Assembly: GCA_017411305.1 (NCBI GenBank)
Contig: JAFQQI010000107.1
Span: 62,001-126,000 of the forward strand
Length of the DNA: 64,000 nt
From: Lachnospiraceae bacterium
GTDB lineage: Bacteria; Bacillota; Clostridia; Lachnospirales; Lachnospiraceae
Direction: 5' to 3'
The notes under the pieces were generated by a model. It was given only the letters and a program-made list of their open reading frames with translations, was not told the DNA's origin and made no database searches. Made by a program: the position numbers and the translations under genes. Of this stretch, positions 43,515-53,251 are shown one piece after another (within the stretch, counting starts at the first letter, position 1; every line of letters begins with the position of its first letter).

Positions 43515-44540
43515 ATGAACGCAGCATTAGAACAGATTAAGCAGGAAATTATATCCGGTGCAGAGGAAGTAAAATCATCCAAAGAAGCCTATGAGTTCAG
43601 AAAGAAATTTTTGGACGGTAAAACAGGGAAAATCGGTTTACTTATGAGAGAGATGAAAAATATTCCCCCGGAGCAGAGAGCTGATTACGGAAAAGGTGTG
43701 AATGAACTTAAGGAATGGGCTATGGGGATTATCAGCGAGCTGGATATCAAAATGAAGTCCAAGGAGCTTTTAGAACGATATGAAGCGGAAAAAATAGATA
43801 TTTCTCTTCCGGCAGAGAAGAGTGAGCAGGGCAATTTACATCCCATTACCCTGATTCGAAATCAGTTAATTGATATTTTCGCAGGTATGGGATTTGAGAT
43901 TTTTGACGGACCTGAAATTGAAACAGATTATTATAATTTTACGGCACTGAATACACCTCAGGATCATCCCGCAAGAGATATGCAGGATACCTTCTATCTG
44001 TCTCCTGAATTTCTGCTTAGGACACAGACTTCTGCCGGTCAGATTCATGTGATGGAGAACAAAAAGCCACCTATTAAGATTTTATCTCCAGGTAAGGTAT
44101 TCCGTTCTGATGACGATGCAACGCATTCCCCTATGTTTACTCAGATGGAGGGACTTGTGGTAGATAAGGGAATTACCTTATGCGACCTTCAGGGTATGTT
44201 AGATGTATTTGTAAAGAAAATCTACGGAGAAAATACTAAGACAAGACTGCGTCCTTCTTATTTTCCGTTTACAGAACCTTCTGTTGAAGTAGACTGCAGT
44301 TGCTTTGAATGTGGAGGAAAAGGCTGCAAGCTTTGTAAGGGTACAGGTTGGATAGAGATTTTAGGCGCAGGCGTTGTAAATGATAAGGTGCTGGAGAACT
44401 GTGGCGTTGACCCTAATGAGTACAGCGGATTTGCGTTCGGTATCGGTATTGAACGTACAGCAATGTTAAAGTACGGTATCAATAATATCAAATTACTGTT
44501 TGAGTCCGATTTACGCGTACTGAAACAATTGAATGATTAA
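43515..44540 (+). CDS. pheS: Phenylalanyl-tRNA synthetase alpha chain
   Basis: A 341-residue catalytic subunit of the alpha2-beta2 enzyme that charges tRNA-Phe. The N-terminal coiled coil (about 1-85) binds tRNA. Class II motifs are visible: [21 protein letters not shown] (motif 1), [24 protein letters not shown] (motif 2) and [17 protein letters not shown] (motif 3). The zinc-like [19 protein letters not shown] segment is normal for clostridial PheS. Expression is under the T-box. pheT begins 41 bases later. Confidence 0.97.
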   Translation: MNAALEQIKQEIISGAEEVKSSKEAYEFRKKFLDGKTGKIGLLMREMKNIPPEQRADYGKGVNELKEWAMGIISELDIKMKSKELLERYEAEKIDISLPAEKSEQGNLHPITLIRNQLIDIFAGMGFEIFDGPEIETDYYNFTALNTPQDHPARDMQDTFYLSPEFLLRTQTSAGQIHVMENKKPPIKILSPGKVFRSDDDATHSPMFTQMEGLVVDKGITLCDLQGMLDVFVKKIYGENTKTRLRPSYFPFTEPSVEVDCSCFECGGKGCKLCKGTGWIEILGAGVVNDKVLENCGVDPNEYSGFAFGIGIERTAMLKYGINNIKLLFESDLRVLKQLND

Positions 44541-44581
44541 AATAATAAGCAGAGAAAAGAAGAAAGGTCAGGTAATTAGAT

Positions 44582-47002
44582 ATGATTACACCGCTTAGTT
44601 GGTTAAAAGAATATGTAGATATAGATGTAACACCACAGGAATTACAGGATAAATTATTTTCCTGCGGTTTTGAGGTGGAAGAATTATACGAAGTTGGGAA
44701 AGATATTAGTAAGGTTGTAGTAGGGAAGGTGCTTACCTGTGAGGCAATTCCGGAAACCCATCTCCATGTTTGCCAGGTGGATTGCGGAGAACATGGTCAG
44801 TTCCAAATTTGCTGTGGTGCAGATAACGTTGTTGCAGGAGGTAAGTTCCCGGTGGCACTTGTAGGTGCAACCGTTTACGCCACTGCTAAGGATCATAAGA
44901 CCGTAGAAGGTGTAATGACCATAGGAAAGGGAAAACTTCGCGGTTATGAATCCCATGGTATGCTTTGCTCCGGTGTAGAGCTTGGTGTAAATGAAAATAT
45001 GTATCCCGGTGCTGATTACAATGGTCTTTTGGTGCTGCCTGAGGATGCAGTTGTTGGCGCAGATGTAAAACCTATGCTTGGTTTGGATGACTGGATTTTT
45101 GATATTGCAATTACTGCAAACCGTCCTGACTGCCAGAGTATTTTCGGAATTGCAAGAGAAGTAGCAGCCGTGCTTGAGAAGGAATTGAGAATGCCTGATT
45201 TGAGCTATACGGAGACAGATGCTCAAATCGATGATTTTACAGTAACCGTGGATTGTCCTGATTTGTGTCCCAGATACAGTGCACACTATGTAACAGATGT
45301 TACTATCGGCGAATCCCCTTTGTGGATGAAGAGAAGGCTTGCATTGGTTGGTATTGACGCCATTTCCAATGTGGTAGATATTACTAATTATATTTTGAAA
45401 GAATTAGGACAGCCTATGCATGCATTCGATCTTACGACTTTAGAAGGCAATGCAATTCATGTACGTCGTGCAGCAAACGGAGAGAAGATTGTCACACTGG
45501 ATGAGCAGGAATTAACGCTTAATGATTCTAATATGGTGATTTGTGACGGCGTAAAACCGGTTGCCCTTGCAGGGGTTATGGGTGGCCTCAATTCAGAAAT
45601 CCGTGAGACAACAAGTGCGGTGTTATTTGAATCTGCCAAGTTTGCACGTGACAATATCAGAAGAACCTCAAGAGCCTTAGGCAAACGTTCGGATTCCAGC
45701 GCCCGTTATGAAAAGGGTGTAGATGAGTATGCAACCGTAATGGCTTTAAAACGTGCGCTTCATTTGATTGAAGAATTAGGTTGCGGTAAAGTAGGACGCA
45801 CCCATGCGGATGTGAACACCGGAAATAGTGTAGAACCCAGAGAAGTTAAGGTTAGTATAGAAAGAGTAAATAAATGTCTGGGTATTGTGGTGCCGAATGA
45901 AGAAATTATGAAGATTATGCAGAATTTGGCATTAAATCCTTCCATAGACGGAGATACGTTAACTCTTTCCGTTCCTGCTTACCGTGAAGACATTGTAACT
46001 TATCAGGATGTTGCTGAGGAAGTAATCCGTATGTACGGATATGAGCATGTGGTGCCGGCATTCATGCCTTCTGCACAGGTAACTATCGGCGGATTAAATT
46101 TACAACAGAAGAGTGAATTAAAACTGAAAAATGCGCTTTGCAGTATCGGGGCATATGAAGGAATTCATTATTCCTTCTTCTCACCCACAGACCTTGATTT
46201 GTTGAGATTTCCGGAAGATGCACCGGAGCGTAAGGCAATCAGAATCATGAACCCTATCAGCGAGGAACTTTCCCTGATGAGAACCACATTGGCAGCTTCT
46301 ATGATTAATGCTGTTGCCCGGAATCAGAAGAAAGGTAATCTGGAAGGAAGAATTTTTGAAATCGGAAACGTATTTTTACCTTACGAACTGCCTCTTACCA
46401 GATATCCTGATGAAAAGGCCAGATTATGTGTAGGTATTTTCGGAGAAAAGGAATCCTTCTACACCATGAAGGGAATTGCGGAAAAGATTGCAGAAACGTT
46501 ACAGGTAAGCTTTACTTATGAAGCAATGCAGAATACCTTCCTTCATCCTTATCAGACAGCACGTGTGCTTTGTGAAGGAAAAGAAGTAGGATATTTCGGT
46601 AAGCTGGCTTATGACATTGCTGATGACCAGGATCTTCGTACACCGGTATATTTAATGGAACTTGACCTTAAGGTTCTCTCTGCTTGGTATGGAAAGAAAC
46701 CGGTATTTAACCCGCTTCCTAAGTTCCCTGAGGAACAAAGAGATTTGGCACTTGTAGTATCCAAAGAAACCACATGCGGCGAAATCGAAGCAGTAATGAA
46801 GGACGCATGTAAGTATATTACCAAGATTTCCTTGTTTGATATTTATGAGGGAGAACAGGTCGCGGCGGATAAGAAGAGTATGGCGTTTACTGTAGTATTT
46901 ACTCCTAAGGAGGAGGCATTTACTGCAGAATCCGTGGATGCTTTTGTAAAGAAGATTTTAAAACAATTAGATAAGAACTGCGGAGCACAGTTGCGAAGTT
47001 AA
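44582..47002 (+). CDS. pheT: Phenylalanyl-tRNA synthetase beta chain
   Basis: An 806-residue beta subunit. Visible are the N-terminal EMAP-II-like domain (about 40-150, VGKVLTCEAIPETHLHVCQVD), the editing-domain region, the B5 domain around 410-480, and the C-terminal anticodon-binding FDX-ACB domain (about 715-806, FPEEQRDLALVVSKETT). It recognises tRNA-Phe and clears mischarged Tyr-tRNA. The length equals the family norm. Confidence 0.97.
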   Translation: MITPLSWLKEYVDIDVTPQELQDKLFSCGFEVEELYEVGKDISKVVVGKVLTCEAIPETHLHVCQVDCGEHGQFQICCGADNVVAGGKFPVALVGATVYATAKDHKTVEGVMTIGKGKLRGYESHGMLCSGVELGVNENMYPGADYNGLLVLPEDAVVGADVKPMLGLDDWIFDIAITANRPDCQSIFGIAREVAAVLEKELRMPDLSYTETDAQIDDFTVTVDCPDLCPRYSAHYVTDVTIGESPLWMKRRLALVGIDAISNVVDITNYILKELGQPMHAFDLTTLEGNAIHVRRAANGEKIVTLDEQELTLNDSNMVICDGVKPVALAGVMGGLNSEIRETTSAVLFESAKFARDNIRRTSRALGKRSDSSARYEKGVDEYATVMALKRALHLIEELGCGKVGRTHADVNTGNSVEPREVKVSIERVNKCLGIVVPNEEIMKIMQNLALNPSIDGDTLTLSVPAYREDIVTYQDVAEEVIRMYGYEHVVPAFMPSAQVTIGGLNLQQKSELKLKNALCSIGAYEGIHYSFFSPTDLDLLRFPEDAPERKAIRIMNPISEELSLMRTTLAASMINAVARNQKKGNLEGRIFEIGNVFLPYELPLTRYPDEKARLCVGIFGEKESFYTMKGIAEKIAETLQVSFTYEAMQNTFLHPYQTARVLCEGKEVGYFGKLAYDIADDQDLRTPVYLMELDLKVLSAWYGKKPVFNPLPKFPEEQRDLALVVSKETTCGEIEAVMKDACKYITKISLFDIYEGEQVAADKKSMAFTVVFTPKEEAFTAESVDAFVKKILKQLDKNCGAQLRS

Positions 47003-47027
47003 GCGTTGATCACTGACGGAGGTAATT

Positions 47028-48458
47028 ATGGAAAGAAAGAACACATGGGAAACCTATAGTAAAACCCAGTTAAAAGAAGTTGATGTGTTTGCAAAAGAAT
47101 ATATGCAGTTTTTGGACAGCGGGAAAACTGAGAGAGAATGTGTAGATACCATTGTTAATACCATTGAAAAAGCCGGTTACCGACAATTACAGGAAATAAT
47201 TAAGAACAAAGAAACCATAAAGAAGGGGGATAAGGTGTATTCCGTATGCATGAACAAAGCAATTGCCATGTTCAGAATTGGGGAGTTGCCTTTGGAAGCG
47301 GGAATGAATATTTTAGGAGCCCATATTGACTCCCCCAGATTAGATGTGAAACAAAATCCTCTCTATGAAGATGGCGGTTTTGCCTATCTTGATACTCATT
47401 ATTACGGTGGTGTGAAGAAATACCAGTGGGTAACAATTCCCCTTGCCATTCATGGTGTTGTCATAAAAAAAGACGGTACTACTATCGAACTTACAGTAGG
47501 TGAAAGTGAAGAGGAACCGGTATTTTTTATCTCTGATTTACTGATTCATCTGGCACAGGAACAGCTCGAGAAGAAAGCTGCAAAAGTAATCGAAGGAGAG
47601 GCGTTGGACGTAATTATCGGTAATAAGCCGCTTTTGATTGATAAGAAGAAAGATAATAAAAAAGAGAATCAGGATGAAAAGAGTACAGCAAAGGATGCTG
47701 TGAAACAGGGAATTTTGAATATACTGAAAGAAAAGTATGATATAGAAGAAGAGGACTTTATCTCTGCAGAGCTGGAGGTGGTTCCGGCAGGGAAGGCAAG
47801 GGAAGCCGGTTTTGACAAAAGTATGATTCTTGCTTACGGACAGGATGACAGAGTCTGTGCTTTCTCATCCTTAAAGGCGATGCTGGAAGTGGAAGATGCG
47901 AAACGGTGTGCATGTTGCCTTCTGGTAGATAAGGAAGAAATCGGCAGTGTAGGAGCTACCGGCATGCAATCCAGATTTTTTGAAAATACGGTTGCTGAAT
48001 TATTAGCATTGACAGGAGAATACAGTGAACTTTCTCTTCGCAGATGTCTTGCTTCATCCTGCATGCTTTCTTCCGACGTCAGCAGCGGATTTGATCCTAC
48101 ATTTGCAGGAAGCTTTGACAAGAAAAACGTAGCTTATCTTGGCGGCGGTATGGTATTTAATAAATTTACCGGTGCAAGAGGCAAGTCCGGTTCGAATGAT
48201 GCCAATGCAGAATATCTGGCACATTTGAGAAGTATTTATGAAAAAGAAAAGATTAACTTCCAGACAGCAGAGCTGGGAAAAGTAGATCTTGGCGGGGGCG
48301 GAACAATTGCGTATATTCTGGCTCTTTACGGCATGAATGTAATTGACAGCGGCGTTGCGGTACTGAATATGCATGCTCCGTGGGAAGCAACCAGCAAAGC
48401 TGATATATATGAAGCCAAGAGAGGATATGTTGCCTTTTTAAAAGGAGCAGAAATGTAA
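47028..48458 (+). CDS. M18-family aminopeptidase
   Basis: A 476-residue cytosolic metallopeptidase removing N-terminal residues from peptides. The dinuclear metal-site motifs are [15 protein letters not shown] (His and Asp), [11 protein letters not shown] (bridging Asp), [13 protein letters not shown] (catalytic Glu pair) and VLNMHAPWE (C-terminal His). A Lys-rich insertion with [13 protein letters not shown] (about 202-217) separates the dimerisation lobe. GGAGG precedes the ATG. The stop overlaps the queA start by one base, so translation is probably coupled. Confidence 0.94.
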   Translation: MERKNTWETYSKTQLKEVDVFAKEYMQFLDSGKTERECVDTIVNTIEKAGYRQLQEIIKNKETIKKGDKVYSVCMNKAIAMFRIGELPLEAGMNILGAHIDSPRLDVKQNPLYEDGGFAYLDTHYYGGVKKYQWVTIPLAIHGVVIKKDGTTIELTVGESEEEPVFFISDLLIHLAQEQLEKKAAKVIEGEALDVIIGNKPLLIDKKKDNKKENQDEKSTAKDAVKQGILNILKEKYDIEEEDFISAELEVVPAGKAREAGFDKSMILAYGQDDRVCAFSSLKAMLEVEDAKRCACCLLVDKEEIGSVGATGMQSRFFENTVAELLALTGEYSELSLRRCLASSCMLSSDVSSGFDPTFAGSFDKKNVAYLGGGMVFNKFTGARGKSGSNDANAEYLAHLRSIYEKEKINFQTAELGKVDLGGGGTIAYILALYGMNVIDSGVAVLNMHAPWEATSKADIYEAKRGYVAFLKGAEM

Positions 48459-49495
48459 TGAAGACTTCGGACTTTTATTTTGATTTACCACAGGAGCTGA
48501 TTGCCCAGGACCCGCTTGAGGATCGTTCCTCGTCCAGACTTTTGATGCTTGATAAGAAATCCGGGGAAATAAAGCACGAGGTATTTAAAAATATTACAGA
48601 ATATCTAAAACCGGGGGACTGTCTGGTGTTAAATAACACCAGAGTGCTTCCTGCCCGCCTTATGGGAGTTAAAGCAGATACCAAAGCAGCGGTTGAAGTG
48701 CTTTTGCTGAAACGCAGAGAGAACGATATTTGGGAAACATTGGTAAAGCCCGGGAAAAAATGCAGACCGGGAACAAAGTTGTGCTTTGGAGAGGGACTGC
48801 TTACGGCAGAAGTACTTGATATAGTGGAAGAAGGAAACCGCCTGATTCAATTTAGCTATGAAGGGATTTTTGAGGAGGTACTGGATCAACTGGGAGAAAT
48901 GCCGCTACCGCCTTACATTACCCATAAATTACAGGATAAGAACCGTTATCAGACTGTTTATGCCAAATATGACGGTTCAGCAGCTGCTCCGACTGCAGGA
49001 CTTCATTTTACCCATGAGCTTTTGTCTCAAATTGAAGAAAAAGGTGTTAAAATTGCTTATGTGACACTGCATGTAGGGCTTGGAACTTTTCGACCGGTGA
49101 AGGTGGATAATGTTCTGGAACATCATATGCATTCGGAATATTATCAGGTTTCAAAAGAAGCAGCAGAAACCATTAATGAAACAAAAGAAAAGGGTGGCAG
49201 GGTTATTTGTGTGGGAACCACAAGCTGCCGCACCATAGAAAGTGCCGCAGATGAAAATGGTAAATTAGAAGAATGCTGCGGTGACACAGAAATCTTTATT
49301 TATCCCGGATATCGGTTTAAAGTACTTGATTGCCTGATTACCAATTTTCATCTGCCTGAATCAACTTTGGTTATGCTGGTTTCGGCATTGGCAGGAAGAG
49401 AACATGTGCTGGATGCCTATCAGCAGGCAGTTAAGGAAGAATATCGTTTCTTTTCTTTTGGGGATGCCATGTTTGTTACCAATGATTTGCAATAA
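48458..49495 (+). CDS. queA: tRNA preQ1(34) S-adenosylmethionine ribosyltransferase-isomerase
   Basis: A 345-residue enzyme that transfers ribosyl from SAM to preQ1 in the queuosine pathway. The N-terminus [19 protein letters not shown] is diagnostic, as are [30 protein letters not shown] and [32 protein letters not shown] closes the fold. Its start codon overlaps the stop of the aminopeptidase gene, whose end carries the binding site. No other queuosine gene is in the window. Confidence 0.96.
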   Translation: MKTSDFYFDLPQELIAQDPLEDRSSSRLLMLDKKSGEIKHEVFKNITEYLKPGDCLVLNNTRVLPARLMGVKADTKAAVEVLLLKRRENDIWETLVKPGKKCRPGTKLCFGEGLLTAEVLDIVEEGNRLIQFSYEGIFEEVLDQLGEMPLPPYITHKLQDKNRYQTVYAKYDGSAAAPTAGLHFTHELLSQIEEKGVKIAYVTLHVGLGTFRPVKVDNVLEHHMHSEYYQVSKEAAETINETKEKGGRVICVGTTSCRTIESAADENGKLEECCGDTEIFIYPGYRFKVLDCLITNFHLPESTLVMLVSALAGREHVLDAYQQAVKEEYRFFSFGDAMFVTNDLQ

Positions 49496-49523
49496 TCTGC
49501 AATGTTCTGCAAAAGGAAGTTAC

Positions 49524-49552
49524 TTTACAAAAAATGCAGGATAGTATATGAT
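49524..49552 (+). promoter_or_regulatory. Promoter of the PilZ gene
   Basis: TTTACA (49524-49529), 17 bases, TATGAT (49547-49552). Confidence 0.6.
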
Positions 49553-49595
49553 AAAAAAGGGTAAGCAAAAGAAAACGCGAATGCGGGAGGTAATT

Positions 49596-49940
49596 ATGGA
49601 AAACAGAAGAAAGAGTAACCGTAGAGAGCTTACATCACAGCTTGTCTTGACAAAGTTAAGCGGTGGCGGAAGTAATGAAAAGGTTGAAATCGATATTGTA
49701 GATGTATCAAAAACAGGTATCGGATTTACTTGTGAGACTGCACTGGAAATCGGTGAGGTCTATGAAACTTATTTACGCATATGGACACAGGAAGTGCTTC
49801 ATGCATTTTTGGAAATTGTGCGTATTGAAAAGAAGGAAGCTAATTTATATGCTTACGGCGGAATTTTTATCGGTATGCCTGAAATGGATGCAGCAAGAAT
49901 TGAGGTATATGATACCGTAGAATCCTTGAATGAAAACTAA
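49596..49940 (+). CDS. PilZ-domain protein (c-di-GMP receptor)
   Basis: A 114-residue single PilZ domain. The c-di-GMP-binding signature is intact: RKSNR at 5-9 (RxxxR) and DVSKTG at 36-41 (D/NxSxxG). It should change conformation on binding c-di-GMP and act on a partner protein. The start is ATG 49596, five bases after GGGAGG; the longer frame from 49548 begins inside the promoter. A terminator follows, so it is probably monocistronic. The target is unknown. Confidence 0.88.
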   Translation: MENRRKSNRRELTSQLVLTKLSGGGSNEKVEIDIVDVSKTGIGFTCETALEIGEVYETYLRIWTQEVLHAFLEIVRIEKKEANLYAYGGIFIGMPEMDAARIEVYDTVESLNEN

Positions 49941-49979
49941 TAAGTAATTACATAATAAAATAAAAAGATTTATAAAAAG

Positions 49980-50014
49980 AAATACCATAAGACGGAGCTC
50001 TTATGGTATTTTTA
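49980..50014 (+). terminator. Terminator of the PilZ gene
   Basis: Eleven-base arms aataccataag / cttatggtatt with an eight-base loop and T run. Confidence 0.85.
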
Positions 50015-50026
50015 GGATTGGCATAA

Positions 50027-50548
50027 ATGAACGGACAAATAAGAAAAAAGAAAATAATAACAACAGTAGCAGCAGTTTGCCTGTTGTTTGTCTATATTAT
50101 GATTTTTTGTTTCTCATCGGAAAGTGCAGAAGAATCCTCGGCTCTCAGCCGGGCAGTGATGGACTTTTTAGTGGATATGTACTATAAAATGATGGGTGGC
50201 GGTGGTGAGGTGGTAGTAGTTGACCCACAAGCGGTGCCTCTTGAGAAAATCATCCGGAAAGCAGCACATTTTGCAGAATATATGGCGGTAGGTTTTTTGT
50301 CATTCGGGATCGCTGTACTATGGATTAAAAAACTTTGGTACGGTATCGGACTCGTTATGTTACAATTACTGATATCAGGAGCAATGGATGAACTGCATCA
50401 GTATTTTGTGCCCGGAAGATATGCATCCGTAAAGGATGTTATGCTTGATACGGCCGGCGGTATGGCGGGAATTTTGATAATTCTGTTAGGAAAAGGATAT
50501 CTGTTTTTATGGAATTACTTGAAGCAGTTTAAAAGAAAAAAGGATTAA
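50027..50548 (+). CDS. VanZ-like membrane protein
   Basis: A 173-residue protein with an N-terminal membrane helix (about 9-28, FCFSSESAEES after it) and three further helices. RKAAHFAEYMAVGFLSFG and SGAMDELHQYFVPGRYASVKDVMLDTAGG are the VanZ/phosphotransbutyrylase-like signature. VanZ family members affect teicoplanin tolerance in some bacteria, but for this branch no function is established. It starts 12 bases after the PilZ terminator and heads the lipid-type gene set, 7 bases before the acyltransferase gene. No clear promoter was located. Confidence 0.85.
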   Translation: MNGQIRKKKIITTVAAVCLLFVYIMIFCFSSESAEESSALSRAVMDFLVDMYYKMMGGGGEVVVVDPQAVPLEKIIRKAAHFAEYMAVGFLSFGIAVLWIKKLWYGIGLVMLQLLISGAMDELHQYFVPGRYASVKDVMLDTAGGMAGILIILLGKGYLFLWNYLKQFKRKKD

Positions 50549-50555
50549 GAGAAGA

Positions 50556-51209
50556 ATGAAAAGAAATGAAAAATATCTTTATAGAGCCCTTCGGTTTGTT
50601 TTTAAACCACTCATTCATCTGGTGTACCGGCCGGAGATAATCGGACGTGAACATATCCCGTCAGAGGGTGGTGCCATTATTGCCGGAAACCACAAGCATG
50701 CCTTTGATCCGCTTTTGGTAGATATCAGTACCAAACGAGTGGTTAGGACTTTGGCAAAAAAAGCGTTACATGACGGGGCCTTCGGTTTTTTGTTTCGGGG
50801 AATCGGTTCCATTCCGGTAGATTTAAACAGTAAAGGCAACAGTAGTGCACTGGTAGCCGCTTTGCAAGTGCTAAAAGAAGGAGAACTGATTAATGTATCA
50901 CCGGAAGCAAAACGGAATTTTACCGATGAACTATTGCTTTCCTTCAAGTATGGAGCAGTTATTATGGCTAAGAAGACCAAATCGCCAATCATCCCTTATG
51001 CCATTACGGGAGATTATAAGCTGTTTTCTAAGAATCTGAAAATTGTATTTGGGGAACCGGTGCAGATGGAGGATATGAAGCTGTATGAAGCCAATAAAGA
51101 GCTGTACCGGCGTATTATGGAGTTATTGGTTTCATCCATGGAAAAGGATGTTTTGCAACAAAAGCATATCACGACATATGATGAATGGGATGCTTCCGAA
51201 CGCGGATAG
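50556..51209 (+). CDS. 1-acyl-glycerol-3-phosphate acyltransferase-like (PlsC family)
   Basis: A 217-residue acyltransferase with the catalytic motif NHKHAFDP (NHxxxxD) at about 46-53, the acyl-acceptor region GSIPVDLNSKGN and the PIIPYAI motif. The usual EGTRS block is here SPEAKRNF, a common variant. The enzyme would acylate a lysophospholipid, making phosphatidic acid or a related lipid at the membrane. The start is ATG 50556 preceded by AGAGAAG. It follows VanZ by 7 bases and precedes the radical SAM gene by 12 bases, so a shared transcript is likely. Confidence 0.85.
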   Translation: MKRNEKYLYRALRFVFKPLIHLVYRPEIIGREHIPSEGGAIIAGNHKHAFDPLLVDISTKRVVRTLAKKALHDGAFGFLFRGIGSIPVDLNSKGNSSALVAALQVLKEGELINVSPEAKRNFTDELLLSFKYGAVIMAKKTKSPIIPYAITGDYKLFSKNLKIVFGEPVQMEDMKLYEANKELYRRIMELLVSSMEKDVLQQKHITTYDEWDASERG

Positions 51210-51221
51210 GAGAGATAAGAA

Positions 51222-52562
51222 TTGGCTGAGAATAGAAGATTTTTATTAGTTCATCCTGAAATTGCACGTACCAAATATAATTTTTCCGGTGTTATTGACA
51301 ATGAACCGTTGGAACTTGAATATATCAGTACCATGCTAAAGGAAGAAGGGTATGAAACGGAAATTTGGGACGGACAGGTAGAAACGGAAAGTCTGACTCA
51401 AAAGCTTCAAACCTATATGCCCGGTTATGTTTATGTGTGCGGACGTACCAGACAGGAAAATTTTATGAAAGAATATTGCAGGGCGGCAAAGATGCTGTGC
51501 GGCAGTATGACTTTTGTAGGAGGCCTGCATGCCCAGCATAACTTCAGACGTTTTTATGATGGAGATGCGGATTACATACTGACCACCTTTGATATTTATA
51601 AAATAGTTGATATTTTAAAGGGGAAGAATCCAAAGGAAATTGACGGTATCTGCTATAGGACTGATGACGGTTATGCAGAGAATCCGTCTTATCCTTTTGA
51701 TATTGCAAAACTGCCGTTTCCGGACCGGAGTTATTTTTACCGGCATAAGGACAAATACCGGTATTTGGAGCTGTTACCCTGCGCCCATGTAAGAACGTCC
51801 TATTGTTGCCCGTATCAATGTAAATTCTGCTACAGAAACCGCCTTAATTGCGGTGTGTATACGAAGCGGAGCATTGATTTGGTGGTGGAAGAGATTAAGG
51901 AAATTGATTGTGACAATATTTATTTCATTGATGATGACTTTTTGGTGGATGCGGACAGAGTAGCAAGGTTTGTTAAGCTGGTGAAGGAACAGAATATCCG
52001 AAAGAAATATGTATGCTACGGAAGAGCGGACTTTATTGCAAGGCATCCGGGACTGATGAAGGAACTGAAAGAAATCGGTTTTTACTATATTCTGGTGGGA
52101 CTTGAGGCTGTTGAGGATAAGTACCTGAAGGAGTACCGGAAGAGTTCAGACACATCTTGCAATACTGCAGCTGTTAAGATTTTAAATAATGTTGGAATTC
52201 ATATCATGGGAATGTTTATTGTGGACCTGGATTTCAGGGGTCGGGATTTTCGGAACATTTACCGATGGGTAAAGAAAAATAACTTAAAACATACGGCAAT
52301 ATCCATTTTTACACCGGAAATGTCTTCAGAGCTGATGGAGCAATATCGTGAAAGACTGATTACCCATAATCCCGAAGCATGGGATTACCTGCATGTGGTG
52401 GCCAAACCCTCAAAATTGAGTGTGAAAATGTATTATTTCCATTATCATATTCTTGTGGCCGGATTATTTATCAAAGGCTGGAGAGACGGCATTTATGACT
52501 TTATCGATTATGGATTTTACATCAAATCCATTGTGAAAAACATGTTCCGCTTTGGCGGATAA
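51222..52562 (+). CDS. Cobalamin-type radical SAM protein
   Basis: A 446-residue enzyme starting at TTG with GGAGAG about eight bases before it. The N-terminal 150 residues read as the B12-binding Rossmann fold of BchE-like radical SAM proteins (VGGLHAQHNFRRF, DGDADYIL), but the DxHxxG cobalamin ligand motif is absent. The radical SAM core follows from about 185, with the cluster motif C196-PYQ-C200-KF-C203 in SYCCPYQCKFCYR, then IYFIDDDFLVDADR. Family members do methylations, ring contractions or C-C couplings of small molecules and lipids. The substrate is unknown. Position between a PlsC and a CDP-alcohol phosphatidyltransferase suggests a lipid or head-group precursor. Confidence 0.85.
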   Translation: MAENRRFLLVHPEIARTKYNFSGVIDNEPLELEYISTMLKEEGYETEIWDGQVETESLTQKLQTYMPGYVYVCGRTRQENFMKEYCRAAKMLCGSMTFVGGLHAQHNFRRFYDGDADYILTTFDIYKIVDILKGKNPKEIDGICYRTDDGYAENPSYPFDIAKLPFPDRSYFYRHKDKYRYLELLPCAHVRTSYCCPYQCKFCYRNRLNCGVYTKRSIDLVVEEIKEIDCDNIYFIDDDFLVDADRVARFVKLVKEQNIRKKYVCYGRADFIARHPGLMKELKEIGFYYILVGLEAVEDKYLKEYRKSSDTSCNTAAVKILNNVGIHIMGMFIVDLDFRGRDFRNIYRWVKKNNLKHTAISIFTPEMSSELMEQYRERLITHNPEAWDYLHVVAKPSKLSVKMYYFHYHILVAGLFIKGWRDGIYDFIDYGFYIKSIVKNMFRFGG

Positions 52563-52579
52563 GAAAGGAGCTATATGGT

Positions 52580-53251
52580 ATGGCGGAAGGATATACCAAT
52601 CCGGTAAAGAAAATAATTCCAAGCAAGCTGGAAACGGGATTCCAGAAGGTACTCTACAAATATGTAGGTCCCCATATCCCTTCCGGTATGACTCCCAATC
52701 AGGTTACACTGATCGGAGCGCTGGGCGGGCTGTTTGCCATTATTTGTACAGCACTTACCTGTGTATCCGTTTGGTTTTTTGTAGGAACAATAGCGGGATT
52801 GTGGCTACATTTGATAGCAGATGACTTAGATGGCTATGTGGCAAGAAGCCGGCAGATGTCTTCCCGGGCAGGAGCTTATTTTGACCTGATTACCGATGTG
52901 CTGTTTTCCTCTTTTTTGATGCTGGCGCTGGGACTTTCTCCTTACGCCAATGCGGAAGTAATGATATTTGCCGTGCCGGTATACGGAATCGTCAATGTGA
53001 CGGCAATGAACTATATTATTTATTACAATGAGTTTTTATTTCCGAGATTAGGTCCCATAGAAGCCCACCTGACATATACGGCTGTTGCTGTTTTGAGTAT
53101 GGCAATGGGGACGGAACCGCTTTTTTCCTTTTTGGGACTTGGGATAAAAATAGCTGACATTATTATATTTGCCGGATTAATTCCCACATATTATGAAATG
53201 ATACGGCTTCAGATACAGCTGTTTCGCAGATTAAAGAAAGAGGAAGTATGA
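52580..53251 (+). CDS. CDP-alcohol phosphatidyltransferase family protein
   Basis: A 223-residue integral membrane enzyme with the complete CDP-alcohol motif: D81-x2-D84-G85-x2-A88-R89-x8-G98-x3-D102-x3-D106. It displaces CMP from a CDP-linked donor by an alcohol acceptor, forming a phosphodiester lipid. The N-terminus (PSGMTPNQVTLIGALGG) is a usual first amphipathic/membrane helix. The acceptor could be an alcohol or a diacylglycerol-type lipid. It is encoded 17 bases after the radical SAM gene and overlaps the next gene by 4 bases. AAAGGAG is nine bases upstream of the ATG. Confidence 0.9.
   Translation: MAEGYTNPVKKIIPSKLETGFQKVLYKYVGPHIPSGMTPNQVTLIGALGGLFAIICTALTCVSVWFFVGTIAGLWLHLIADDLDGYVARSRQMSSRAGAYFDLITDVLFSSFLMLALGLSPYANAEVMIFAVPVYGIVNVTAMNYIIYYNEFLFPRLGPIEAHLTYTAVAVLSMAMGTEPLFSFLGLGIKIADIIIFAGLIPTYYEMIRLQIQLFRRLKKEEV

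Noticed and set aside
44684..45286. 200-codon minus-strand ORF within pheT
   Set aside because: It is a shadow of pheT with unnatural composition (Cys/His-rich) and no ribosome binding site.
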